Assembly: GCF_022664535.1 (NCBI RefSeq) | Contig: NZ_JAKUJY010000001.1 | Span: 62,001-126,000 of the forward strand | Length of the DNA stretch: 64,000 bases | Direction of reading: 5' to 3' | Source of the DNA: Sphingobium trunci | GTDB lineage: Bacteria > Pseudomonadota > Alphaproteobacteria > Sphingomonadales > Sphingomonadaceae | Part shown: piece after piece, positions 46,084-53,928 of the stretch | Layout of the letters: each line of letters begins with the position of its first letter | Position numbering within the stretch: position 1 is the stretch's first letter | Notes under the pieces: model-generated | Seen by the model: the letters and a program-made list of their open reading frames with translations, nothing else | What the model was told of the DNA's origin: nothing | The model's database searches: none | Program-made: the position numbers and the translations under genes

Positions 46084-46737
46084 TCAAGCGCTTGTCAGCA
46101 CGCTGTCCATATCGCGGTTGATGCAGGCATAGGCCGCCACCGCGATAATGTTGGTCAACAACACGATGCCGTTCAGAACGGCGTTCGCTATGAACGCATC
46201 GAGGAGGCCGTCGGGTTTCTCGATGCTCACTCCGGAAAACACCAAGCCGACAATCGCGATCAAGAACAGAAGCGCCAGAATGGCGACGGGCACACAGATT
46301 GCCCATTCCCATCGCCTTGTCCTGTGCCAACTCATTTTCATTGCTTCAAAGATGGAAGATTGTTCGCCCACCAGGATTGGCCAAGCGATAAACCATCGGA
46401 GATACAGAAAAATTCCCGGTAAAATAAATAGTAAACCGCCAAGCATTATTCCAGCACCCGACAGCAGACTAAGGCCAAAAAGCCCTTTCAGGCGCGGCGT
46501 GAAATATTGGTGCGGTCGGCAGATTTGAAGGGATCTATAGTTTATTATACCGCCAGCAAGAAAAATACCTATGTTGCTGAATATTTGGGCAGCCGACTCT
46601 GAAGAGAATATCTGCAATGCCCCTCCAACGACACTTAAGCCAATCACCAGAATGGCAAATGGCAAAGCGAGGATTTTTGTCAGCTCTGCGCTTTCCCTGA
46701 CTATTTTCCTGGTCCGTGAAGCTATTGTCCCGTTCAT
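46084..46737 (-). CDS. Multi-pass membrane protein, low GC, function unknown
   Basis: A 217-residue protein with about five hydrophobic helices. The stretch LRWFIAWPILVGEQSSIFEAMKMSW resembles the family of membrane domains related to the glycerophosphodiester phosphodiesterase membrane region and YciC-like proteins (a helix, then a Glu/Ala/SW motif), but I do not claim a function. Its ATG overlaps the dprA stop (ATGA at 46734-46737), so it is tied to dprA. Base composition is clearly more AT-rich than both neighbours, suggesting acquisition after the plsY-dprA-topA order was set. Confidence 0.75.
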   Translation of the reverse strand: MNGTIASRTRKIVRESAELTKILALPFAILVIGLSVVGGALQIFSSESAAQIFSNIGIFLAGGIINYRSLQICRPHQYFTPRLKGLFGLSLLSGAGIMLGGLLFILPGIFLYLRWFIAWPILVGEQSSIFEAMKMSWHRTRRWEWAICVPVAILALLFLIAIVGLVFSGVSIEKPDGLLDAFIANAVLNGIVLLTNIIAVAAYACINRDMDSVLTSA

Positions 46738-47816
46738 GACAAGCTGACCCTTCCCCCTGCATGCCGCTCCAGCCGCGCCGCCAGCTCCAGCTCCAGCAGG
46801 ACCGTATGCACCACCGCCGGTCCCAGCCCCGAAAGCCGGATGACTTCATCCACCGGCACCGGCGCAGCGCCCAGCAACGCGACCACCGCCTCCCGCTCCC
46901 GCCCCGACACATCGGAAGAAACCGGCTCGCCCGCAAAATCCAGCCCGCCCTGCCGCACCATGCGCGCGTCGATGGACCCGATCGCCTCGATCACATCGGC
47001 GGCATTCTGGATCAGCGTTGCCCCCTCCCGGATGAGCTGGTTGCAACCCTGCGCGCGCGGGTCGAGCGGCGACCCCGGCACCGCCATCACCTCCCGACCC
47101 GCCTCGCCGGCCAGCCGCGCCGTGATCAGCGACCCGGATCTGGGCGCCGCCTCCACCACCACCGTGCCGCGCGACAGCCCGGCGATGATCCGGTTGCGCG
47201 CCGGAAACTGCCGCGCCAGCGGCTGCACGCCGGGCGGATGCTCCGTCACCAGCAGGCCCTCGCTGGCGACCTGCTCCTGCAGATCCTCATTTTCCGGCGG
47301 AAAGGCGATGTCGATGCCGCAGGCGATGACCGCGATCGTCCCGCTGCCGACCGATCCCTGATGCGCCGCCGTATCGATGCCGCGCGCCAGCCCGGACACG
47401 ACCACCACGCCCCGCTGCCCCAGATCCTGCGCCAGGGTGCGGGCAAAGCGACAGGCCGCCGCCGACGCGTTGCGCGCCCCCACCAGGGCCACGCAATCCC
47501 GCGCCGCCAGCGCAACGTCCCCCCGCACGATCAGCGCGGGCGGCGCGCCCTCCATCTGGTCCAGCAGGAAGGGATAGTCCCTGTCCCCCATCAGCAGGTA
47601 GCGGGCACCCGCAGCGCGGCTGCGCGCAATCTCCTGCTCCACCAGCGCGCCCTCGATCACGCTGGCCCGGCCGCCGCCCCGTGCCGCCAGATCGGGCACG
47701 GCCGCCAGCGCCTCTCCCGCCGATCCGAAGCGCGCCATCAGCTGCCGGAACGTCACCGGCCCGATGCGCGGCGACCGGATCAGGCGCAGGCGGTTGAACC
47801 GCTCCTGCTCGCTCAT
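46734..47816 (-). CDS. dprA: DNA-processing protein DprA
   Basis: Loads RecA on incoming single-stranded DNA in transformation; 360 residues. An N-terminal helix-hairpin region (SPRIGPVTFRQLMARFG) leads into the Rossmann DprA core: VALVGARNAS, VVSGLARGIDTAAHQG, IAVIACGIDIAFPPEN, ARNRIIAGLSRGTVVVEAA and EVMAVPGSPLDPRAQGCNQLI. A C-terminal winged-helix domain (DEVIRLSGLGPAVVHTVLLELE) completes the protein. The ATG at 47816 overlaps the plsY stop. A much longer open frame upstream is not conserved. Confidence 0.95.
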   Translation of the reverse strand: MSEQERFNRLRLIRSPRIGPVTFRQLMARFGSAGEALAAVPDLAARGGGRASVIEGALVEQEIARSRAAGARYLLMGDRDYPFLLDQMEGAPPALIVRGDVALAARDCVALVGARNASAAACRFARTLAQDLGQRGVVVVSGLARGIDTAAHQGSVGSGTIAVIACGIDIAFPPENEDLQEQVASEGLLVTEHPPGVQPLARQFPARNRIIAGLSRGTVVVEAAPRSGSLITARLAGEAGREVMAVPGSPLDPRAQGCNQLIREGATLIQNAADVIEAIGSIDARMVRQGGLDFAGEPVSSDVSGREREAVVALLGAAPVPVDEVIRLSGLGPAVVHTVLLELELAARLERHAGGRVSLS

Positions 47817-48427
47817 TCCCCGGCTGCTGCTTTCTTCGACGCGCCGACCTTCGGCTCGGTGCCCCTCACCAGCCGCGCGATATTCTCGCGATGCCGCCAC
47901 AGCACGATCAGGGCCAGGGCCAGCGTCGCCGGAAAGAGATCCAGCCGCCCGAAGCACCACATGGCGACCGGCGCGCTCACCGCCGCCGACATGCCGCCGA
48001 CGGACGACCATTTCGTCCCGAACAGCGCCGCCAGCCACACGATGGCGAAGACGATGCCCGCGGGCCAGTAAAGCGCGGTGACGACCCCCATCATCGTCGC
48101 CACGCCCTTGCCCCCCGCAAAGCGCAGCCAGACCGGATAGCAATGGCCGATAAAGGCCATCGCCCCCGCCATCGGCCCGCCGCCATCGACCAGCGCCGCG
48201 CCGATCAGCACCGCCGCCGCCCCCTTCAGCAGGTCCAGCAGCAGCGTCGCCGCCGCCAGCCCCTTGCGCCCGGTGCGCAGCACGTTGGTCGCGCCGATAT
48301 TGCCCGATCCGATCTTGCGCAGGTCGCCAGCCCCGGTGAAGCGCGTCAGCAGCAGGCCGAAGGGGATCGAGCCCAGCAGATAGCCGAACAGCAGGACGAA
48401 TGCAGGAATGAGCCAGGGAGGAGTCAT
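47813..48427 (-). CDS. plsY: Acyl-phosphate:glycerol-3-phosphate acyltransferase PlsY
   Basis: Membrane acyltransferase making lysophosphatidic acid from acyl-phosphate; 204 residues with about five membrane helices. The three family motifs are visible: GSIPFGLLLTR, KIGSGNIGATNVLRTGRK and GHCYPVWLRFAGGKGVATMMG. The ATG at 48427 gives the normal N-terminus; the upstream extension in the same frame runs through a repeat. Its stop overlaps dprA (ATGA). Confidence 0.95.
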   Translation of the reverse strand: MTPPWLIPAFVLLFGYLLGSIPFGLLLTRFTGAGDLRKIGSGNIGATNVLRTGRKGLAAATLLLDLLKGAAAVLIGAALVDGGGPMAGAMAFIGHCYPVWLRFAGGKGVATMMGVVTALYWPAGIVFAIVWLAALFGTKWSSVGGMSAAVSAPVAMWCFGRLDLFPATLALALIVLWRHRENIARLVRGTEPKVGASKKAAAGE

Positions 48428-48533
48428 GATCTCGCCGAAATGGTTGCGGCGCGACCATAGCGTCCCCGGTACGGCGGGCAACGCCGAAGATGAACGAGAC
48501 AGCGATTTGGCCGGAAGGTCCGCCTCGCTTCTT

Positions 48534-48585
48534 CCCTCCCGCAGGCGGGAGGGGTTGGGGGAGGGCATGCCGCGCAAGCGGCATG
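48534..48585. repeat. REP-like palindromes between plsY and murI
   Basis: First palindrome CCCTCCCGC-AG-GCGGGAGGG with a G-rich tail, related to the element at 19769; then a second 8-bp hairpin CATGCCGC-GCAA-GCGGCATG. They occupy part of the 256-bp divergent gap, which otherwise must hold both promoters. Confidence 0.7.
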
Positions 48586-48683
48586 TCCCAATGATATGCG
48601 CCGACACCCGCTTCGCTCGCGCCCGCCCCAATCCTCACCCCCATGTTGACAGCCCCGCCCCATCCCGCGACATGTGCGCAACA

Positions 48684-49487
48684 ATGACAGTCGCACCCAC
48701 CGCCCCCCTGCTGTTCTTCGATTCCGGCGTCGGCGGGCTTTCCATCCTGGCCCCGGCGCGCAGGGCGCTGCCCCATGCCCCCATCGTCTATGCCGCCGAC
48801 AGCGCGGGCTTCCCCTATGGCACGAAGAGCGAAGCCGAGATCGCCGCCCGCGTGCCCGCCCTGCTGGGGCGGCTGGTGGAACGCTATCGCCCCCGGCTGG
48901 CGGTTATCGCCTGCAACACCGCCTCGACCATCGCGCTGTCGGCGGTTCGCGCCGCGCTCGACATTCCGGTCGTCGGCACCGTCCCCGCGATCAAGCCCGC
49001 CGCGCTGCTCTCGCAAAGCCGCGTCTTCGGCGTGCTCGGCACCGACGCCACGGTCCGCCAGCCCTATGTCGACCGGCTGACGGCGGAATTCGGCGCCGAC
49101 TGCACGGTGCTGCGCCACGGTTCGGCGGCACTGGTGCAGCTTGCCGAAGCCAAGCTGCGCGGCCAGCCGCTCGACCCCGCCATCGCCCGCGACGCGCTGG
49201 CGGGCCTGTTCGACCAGCCCGGCGGCGACCGCATGGACATAGTGGTGCTGGCCTGCACCCATTTTCCGCTGGTGGAGGCGGAACTGGCGGCCGCCTCGCC
49301 CCGCCCGCTGAGCTTCGTCCATGGCGGCGAGGGGATCGCCCGGCGCATCGCCTATCTGACCCAGGGCCAGCCCTGGCCCACGGCTCCCTCCACCGGCGCC
49401 GCCGTCTTCACCCGGCTCGACGACGCGGTGGAGCCGCTGCGACCCGCACTCGCCAGCTACGGGCTGGAACGGGTGGAGGCGCTGTGA
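48684..49487 (+). CDS. murI: Glutamate racemase
   Basis: Makes D-glutamate for peptidoglycan; 267 residues. LLFFDSGVGGLSIL opens the family fold; the two catalytic cysteines are in AVIACNTAST and VVLACTHFPLVE. The start is uncertain between ATGs at 48672 and 48684; neither has a clear Shine-Dalgarno, and the later one leaves the usual short N-terminus. It is divergent from plsY. hemA follows after a 150-bp regulatory-looking gap. Confidence 0.94.
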   Translation: MTVAPTAPLLFFDSGVGGLSILAPARRALPHAPIVYAADSAGFPYGTKSEAEIAARVPALLGRLVERYRPRLAVIACNTASTIALSAVRAALDIPVVGTVPAIKPAALLSQSRVFGVLGTDATVRQPYVDRLTAEFGADCTVLRHGSAALVQLAEAKLRGQPLDPAIARDALAGLFDQPGGDRMDIVVLACTHFPLVEAELAAASPRPLSFVHGGEGIARRIAYLTQGQPWPTAPSTGAAVFTRLDDAVEPLRPALASYGLERVEAL

Positions 49488-49520
49488 CCGGGTGGACCTT
49501 TGGTCCAATCCCTATTCTTT

Positions 49521-49578
49521 CTATCACTATGATAGGTATTTCTCCCTAGCGCTGCGAGCGTTTATCACTGGTAATAGG
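49521..49578 (+). promoter_or_regulatory. Tandem inverted-repeat sites upstream of hemA
   Basis: CTATCA-CTA-TGATAG (49521-49535) and the related TATCACTGGTAATAGG (49563-49578) form two similar imperfect palindromes 42 bp apart in an AT-rich patch 65-120 bp before the hemA start. Spacing near four helical turns suggests a pair of regulator sites. They do not match the FNR or Irr consensus as I know it. Confidence 0.45.
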
Positions 49579-49640
49579 CGGCCACAGCAGGTAAATGCCC
49601 CCTCAAAGAGGGGATGCGGGATCAGGGACTAGGGCGTTAC

Positions 49641-50861
49641 GTGAACTACAAGCACATCTTCACGCAGGCGATCGACCGGCTCCACAGCGAGGGCCGCTAC
49701 CGGGTGTTCATCGACATATTGCGCAACAAGGGCGCCTTTCCCAACGCCCGCTGCTTCCATGGGCATAACGGGCCCAAGCCGATCACCGTCTGGTGCTCCA
49801 ACGACTATCTCGCCATGGGCCAGCATCCCAAGGTCGTCGCCGCGATGGAAGAGGCGCTGCACGATGTCGGCGCCGGCTCCGGCGGCACCCGCAATATCGG
49901 CGGCAACACCCATTATCATGTCGATCTGGAGGCGGAGCTTGCCGACCTGCACGGCAAGGAAGGGGCGCTGCTGTTCACCTCGGGCTATGTCTCGAACGAA
50001 GCGACGCTCTCCACCCTGGCGAAGATTCTGCCCGGATGCATCATCTTCTCGGACGAGCTGAACCACGCCTCGATGATCGCGGGCATCCGCAATTCGGGCT
50101 GCGAAAAGCGGGTATTCCGTCACAATGACGTCGATCATCTGCGCGAACTGCTCACCGCCGAAGACCCCGATGCACCCAAGCTGATCGCCTTCGAAAGCGT
50201 CTATTCGATGGACGGCGACATCGCCCCCATCGCCGCGATCTGCGATCTGGCGGACGAATATAATGCGCTGACCTATCTGGACGAGGTCCATGCCGTCGGC
50301 ATGTACGGCGCCCATGGCGGCGGCATTTCCGAACGGGACGAGGTCGCCCATCGCCTGACCATCATCGAAGGCACGCTGGGCAAGGCCTTCGGCGTCATGG
50401 GCGGCTATATCGCGGCCGACCAGATGATCGTCGACGTGATCCGCAGCTATGCGCCCGGCTTCATCTTCACCACCTCGCTGTCGCCGGTGCTGGTCGCGGG
50501 CGTCCTCGCCAGCGTCCGTCACCTCAAGCAGTCCAGCGAGGAGCGCGAGGGGCAGCAGGCCTCCGCCGCCACGCTCAAGCGGCTGATGGCCGAAGCGGGA
50601 CTGCCGGTGATGCCGTCGGTCACGCACATCGTCCCGCTGATGGTGGGCGATCCGGTCAAGGCCAAGCGGATCAGCGATATCTTGCTGGCCGAATATGGCG
50701 CCTATGTGCAGCCGATCAACTATCCCACCGTCCCGCGCGGCACGGAAAGGCTGCGCTTCACCCCCGGCCCCGCCCATAGCGAAGAGATGATGCGGGATCT
50801 GGTCTCGGCGCTGGTGGAAATCTGGGACCGGCTGGAACTGGAACTGAAGAAAGCCGCCTGA
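49641..50861 (+). CDS. hemA: 5-aminolevulinate synthase
   Basis: PLP enzyme condensing glycine and succinyl-CoA, the C4 entry to heme typical of alphaproteobacteria; 406 residues. Motifs: [66 protein letters not shown] and the PLP-lysine segment [14 protein letters not shown]. The GTG at 49641 gives [20 protein letters not shown], matching known N-termini; an ATG nine codons earlier leaves an atypical lead. A 6-bp hairpin (CCCCTC-AAA-GAGGGG) lies about 30 bp upstream of the GTG. Confidence 0.96.
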   Translation: MNYKHIFTQAIDRLHSEGRYRVFIDILRNKGAFPNARCFHGHNGPKPITVWCSNDYLAMGQHPKVVAAMEEALHDVGAGSGGTRNIGGNTHYHVDLEAELADLHGKEGALLFTSGYVSNEATLSTLAKILPGCIIFSDELNHASMIAGIRNSGCEKRVFRHNDVDHLRELLTAEDPDAPKLIAFESVYSMDGDIAPIAAICDLADEYNALTYLDEVHAVGMYGAHGGGISERDEVAHRLTIIEGTLGKAFGVMGGYIAADQMIVDVIRSYAPGFIFTTSLSPVLVAGVLASVRHLKQSSEEREGQQASAATLKRLMAEAGLPVMPSVTHIVPLMVGDPVKAKRISDILLAEYGAYVQPINYPTVPRGTERLRFTPGPAHSEEMMRDLVSALVEIWDRLELELKKAA

Positions 50862-50922
50862 CCCCTGAGAAACCCGTGCTCCCGCAAAGCCAGGAGCACG
50901 GCCCCAACGGCTGGAACAGTCG

Positions 50923-51570
50923 CTAGACCCGGATCAGGCCGCCCCTGACGGCATATCCCCGATACAGGCTCCGGTTATGCGGAAAGCCGCCCATTTCCGC
51001 CGCCAGCCCATCGATCGCCTGCTTGAGATCGGCGCGCGGCGACACATGGAAGCGCGCCAGCCAGTCGAACAGCGCCCGCCTCCAGATCGCGGGCAGGGCG
51101 TCCTGCTGGCCGAAATCGACGATCTCCAGCCTGCCTCCGTCGGCGACGCATCCCCCCGCCTGCCGCAACGCCCGCTCCCAGTCCGGGATCATCGACAGCG
51201 CATAGCTGATGAACACCCGCTCGAACGCCGCCCGCCCGAACAAGGCCGCGGCATCGAAGGCGCAGGCATCCCCCTGCGCCAGCACCACCCGATCGGCCAT
51301 GCCCGCCCGCGCCACCGCCTTGCGCGCCGTTTCCAGCATCGCCTCGCTGATGTCGACGCCATAGAGCCGCGCCTCGGGCCAGGCCCTGCCCACCGCGATC
51401 AGGTTCCGCCCGGTTCCGCACCCGATCTCCAGCACGGCGCCCCCCCGCGGCGGCGCCAGATCGGCGATCAGCCCATCCCGCCCCAGCAGATAATATTTCC
51501 GCGACAGGTCGTAGATATGCCGCTGATGCCGGTAGACGCTGTCCATCAACCCGCCATGGCCCCCGCTCAT
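50923..51570 (-). CDS. btaB: Class I SAM methyltransferase, probable BtaB (betaine-lipid N-methyltransferase)
   Basis: A 215-residue methyltransferase with SAM motif I VLEIGCGTGRNL, then YGVDISEAMLETARK and a later ERVFISYALSMIPDWE. The start MSGGHGGLMDSVYRHQRHIYDLSRKYYL is typical of BtaB. BtaB adds three methyl groups to diacylglyceryl-homoserine to form the betaine lipid DGTS. The assignment rests on the upstream btaA, with which it overlaps (ATGA at 51567-51570 with the btaA stop at 51570-51572). UbiE-like enzymes are an alternative from sequence alone. Confidence 0.82.
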   Translation of the reverse strand: MSGGHGGLMDSVYRHQRHIYDLSRKYYLLGRDGLIADLAPPRGGAVLEIGCGTGRNLIAVGRAWPEARLYGVDISEAMLETARKAVARAGMADRVVLAQGDACAFDAAALFGRAAFERVFISYALSMIPDWERALRQAGGCVADGGRLEIVDFGQQDALPAIWRRALFDWLARFHVSPRADLKQAIDGLAAEMGGFPHNRSLYRGYAVRGGLIRV

Positions 51571-52787
51571 CACGCGTCCTTCAACACATAGAGATGCACG
51601 CCGCCATAAATGGCCGACCGGTCCCGCGCGGTATAATCCAGCGACTCCTCCGCCCGGTAGTCCCATCGCGCCAGCACCGCCTCGTCGACCCGCCCGGGCA
51701 GGATGCTCGGCTCTCCCGCCGTCCGGAACAGCACCCGCGCGCCGGGCCGCGCCGTCCGCGTGATCTGCGCCCAGAGCGCGTTCAACTGCGCATCGTCCAT
51801 CCAGTCCTGCGCATCGAGCAGTATGAAGCGATCCGCCGATCCCGCCTCCTGCGCGCCCAGAAACTCGACGAAATTCACATGCCGCACATCCACGCGCCCG
51901 GCCCGCTCGACCACCGCCGGATGGTTCGCCGCCTGCAGATAGGGCGGCAAGGGGCCCTCGCCCCCCGCATAACCGCGCCCGAAGGCCTGCACCGCGAAAT
52001 AATTGTCCTTGAGGTCGAAGCCGCAGGCCAGCTTCTCCAGCCGCGCCTTCAGCACGCTGTCCATCCGCTCGTCCCCCGCCAGCGCCTCATATTGCGCCGG
52101 GGGAATGCCCAGCCCGAACAGCGATGCCGGCTGGCTCGTCAGCCATTTCATGAAGGCGCTGTCGAACACCGGCGCCAGTTCCGCCTCGAAGATCGCCCGC
52201 TGCTCCGCCTGGCTCCTCGCGTCCAGCATCCGCCGGGGGTTGGCGCCATGCAGCCGCGCCAGCAGATGCGCCGCCCCGATGAAGCGCCCCAGCAGTCCAT
52301 GCTTGTATATCCCGCGCGCAAAGGCCCCGATGCGCCGCCGTCCGATAAAGTCGCGCCCCTCCCAGTAGCGCCGCGTCGCATCGTCCAGCGCGGGCGCCAC
52401 ATGGGTCCGGTAGGCCGCCACATTCTCCCTGCAATCCGCCTTCGCGAAGAAGCGATGGAACGCCTCATGATCCGGCAGCGCCCGCGCCGCCGCCAACTTC
52501 AGCCGGTTGAGCGCGATATGCGCCGTATTCAGGTCCACCGCCGTGATCCTGGCGGGATCGGCGGTCAGATAGCTCAACACATTGCATCCGCCCGAGGCGA
52601 TGGTCACGACATGGCAATCGGGCGTGATCGCCAGCGCCTCCATGTCCACTTCCGGATCCTCCCAGATCTGGGCATAGACCAGCCCCCGGAAGGCGAAGGT
52701 AAAGGCCCGCTCCAGCAATCCCTGCCGGGAAAGATGGCGATGCCGATGCACCGCGCGGGTAACATTCTGATGAGCCGTAGATGCCAT
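51570..52787 (-). CDS. btaA: S-adenosylmethionine:diacylglycerol 3-amino-3-carboxypropyltransferase BtaA (DUF3419)
   Basis: A 405-residue BtaA-family protein; first enzyme of betaine-lipid synthesis, moving the aminocarboxypropyl group of SAM to diacylglycerol. The diagnostic start FTFAFRGLVYAQIWEDPEVDMEAL is followed by ASGGCNVLSYL (SAM binding), DLNTAHIALNRLKLAA, and the C-terminal VNFVEFLGAQ and RFILLDAQDWMDD. Together with btaB this predicts phosphorus-free membrane lipids; in rhizobia these are made on phosphate starvation through PhoB. I saw no convincing Pho box upstream. Confidence 0.9.
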   Translation of the reverse strand: MASTAHQNVTRAVHRHRHLSRQGLLERAFTFAFRGLVYAQIWEDPEVDMEALAITPDCHVVTIASGGCNVLSYLTADPARITAVDLNTAHIALNRLKLAAARALPDHEAFHRFFAKADCRENVAAYRTHVAPALDDATRRYWEGRDFIGRRRIGAFARGIYKHGLLGRFIGAAHLLARLHGANPRRMLDARSQAEQRAIFEAELAPVFDSAFMKWLTSQPASLFGLGIPPAQYEALAGDERMDSVLKARLEKLACGFDLKDNYFAVQAFGRGYAGGEGPLPPYLQAANHPAVVERAGRVDVRHVNFVEFLGAQEAGSADRFILLDAQDWMDDAQLNALWAQITRTARPGARVLFRTAGEPSILPGRVDEAVLARWDYRAEESLDYTARDRSAIYGGVHLYVLKDA

Positions 52788-52935
52788 GTGCCGCGCCTCC
52801 TCGCTGCCGGGTCGTCCGGCCGCGCTTAGGGCAAAGGCGTGTCGTCCGCGTGACTCTCCGGTTACGGCAATGTGAAGGCGCCCTCCACCATGCTATGGAA
52901 CCAACCCGCCCGATCCACCTTTTCCCGAGAGAGCC

Positions 52936-53928
52936 ATGCCCCACTGGATCGAACCCCACCCGACCGGCATCTATGTCCGCCCTGCCGATGCGTGGATCGA
53001 CCCTTCCGTCCCCCGGCAGCGCGCGCTCGTCACCCACGGCCATGCCGACCATGCGCGGGGCGGCCACGGCCATGTCTGGGCGACGCAGGAAACGCTCGCC
53101 ATCATGGCCCTGCGCTACGGCACCGCGTCGGGCACGGCCGTCCCCTATGGCGAGGACATCCGCATGGGCGGCGTCACGATCCGCTACGTGCCCGCCGGCC
53201 ATGTCCTGGGTTCCGCCCAGATCGTCCTGTCCCACGCCGGCGAGCGCGTCGTCGTCACCGGCGATTACAAGCGCCGCCCCGACCCGACCTGCAAGCCCTT
53301 CGAACCCGTCCCCTGCGACATCTTCGTCACCGAAGCGACCTTCGGCCTGCCCGTCTTCCGCCACCCCGGCACCGGCAGCGAGGTGGACCGCCTGCTCGCC
53401 GCCCTCCACGCCAACCCCGATCGCTGCGTGCTCGTCGGCGCCTATGCGCTCGGCAAGGCCCAACGCCTCATCATGGAACTGCGCGGCCGGGGCCATCACG
53501 ACCCCATTCCCATCCACGGCGCGCTGGAAAGAATGTGCGCCCTCTACGCCGATTTCGGCGTGGAGCTGGGCAACCTTCCCCCCGCGACCGGCCTTTCGCC
53601 CAGGGACATGCGCGGCCGCATCGTCGTCGCACCCCCCTCCGCCCTCAACGACCGCTGGAGCCGCCGCCTGCCCGATCCGATCACCGCCATGGCCTCGGGC
53701 TGGATGCGCGTCCGCCAGCGGGCCCGCCAGCGCAATGTCGAACTGCCGCTGGTCATTTCCGACCATGCCGACTGGGACGAACTCACCGGCACCATCCGCG
53801 AAGTCGCGCCATCGGAAACATGGATCACCCACGGGCGGGAGGAAGCCCTGCTCCACTGGTGCATGACCCACCAGTTCCGCGCCCGCGCACTGGCCCTCGT
53901 CGGCCGTGAAGACGAGGATGAGGGCTGA
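52936..53928 (+). CDS. Ligase-associated DNA exonuclease (metallo-beta-lactamase fold)
   Basis: A 330-residue metallo-beta-lactamase/beta-CASP-like nuclease. The metal site THGHADHARGG is followed by VPAGHVLGSAQI and VVTGDYKRRPDPT, with the late histidine motif ISDHADWDEL. It belongs to the family always found beside an ATP-dependent DNA ligase and usually a helicase, in a proposed end-processing repair module. Its stop and the ligase ATG share one base (TGATG), so the pair is coupled. It is divergent from btaA. Confidence 0.92.
   Translation: MPHWIEPHPTGIYVRPADAWIDPSVPRQRALVTHGHADHARGGHGHVWATQETLAIMALRYGTASGTAVPYGEDIRMGGVTIRYVPAGHVLGSAQIVLSHAGERVVVTGDYKRRPDPTCKPFEPVPCDIFVTEATFGLPVFRHPGTGSEVDRLLAALHANPDRCVLVGAYALGKAQRLIMELRGRGHHDPIPIHGALERMCALYADFGVELGNLPPATGLSPRDMRGRIVVAPPSALNDRWSRRLPDPITAMASGWMRVRQRARQRNVELPLVISDHADWDELTGTIREVAPSETWITHGREEALLHWCMTHQFRARALALVGREDEDEG

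Noticed and set aside
43557-46121. Plus-strand frame of about 850 codons opposite topA
   Set aside because: Antisense shadow of a clearly conserved topoisomerase I gene.
47817-49508. Upstream extension of dprA to a 924-codon protein
   Set aside because: The extension runs through plsY and murI in other frames; the conserved DprA start is at 47816 with the ATGA overlap.
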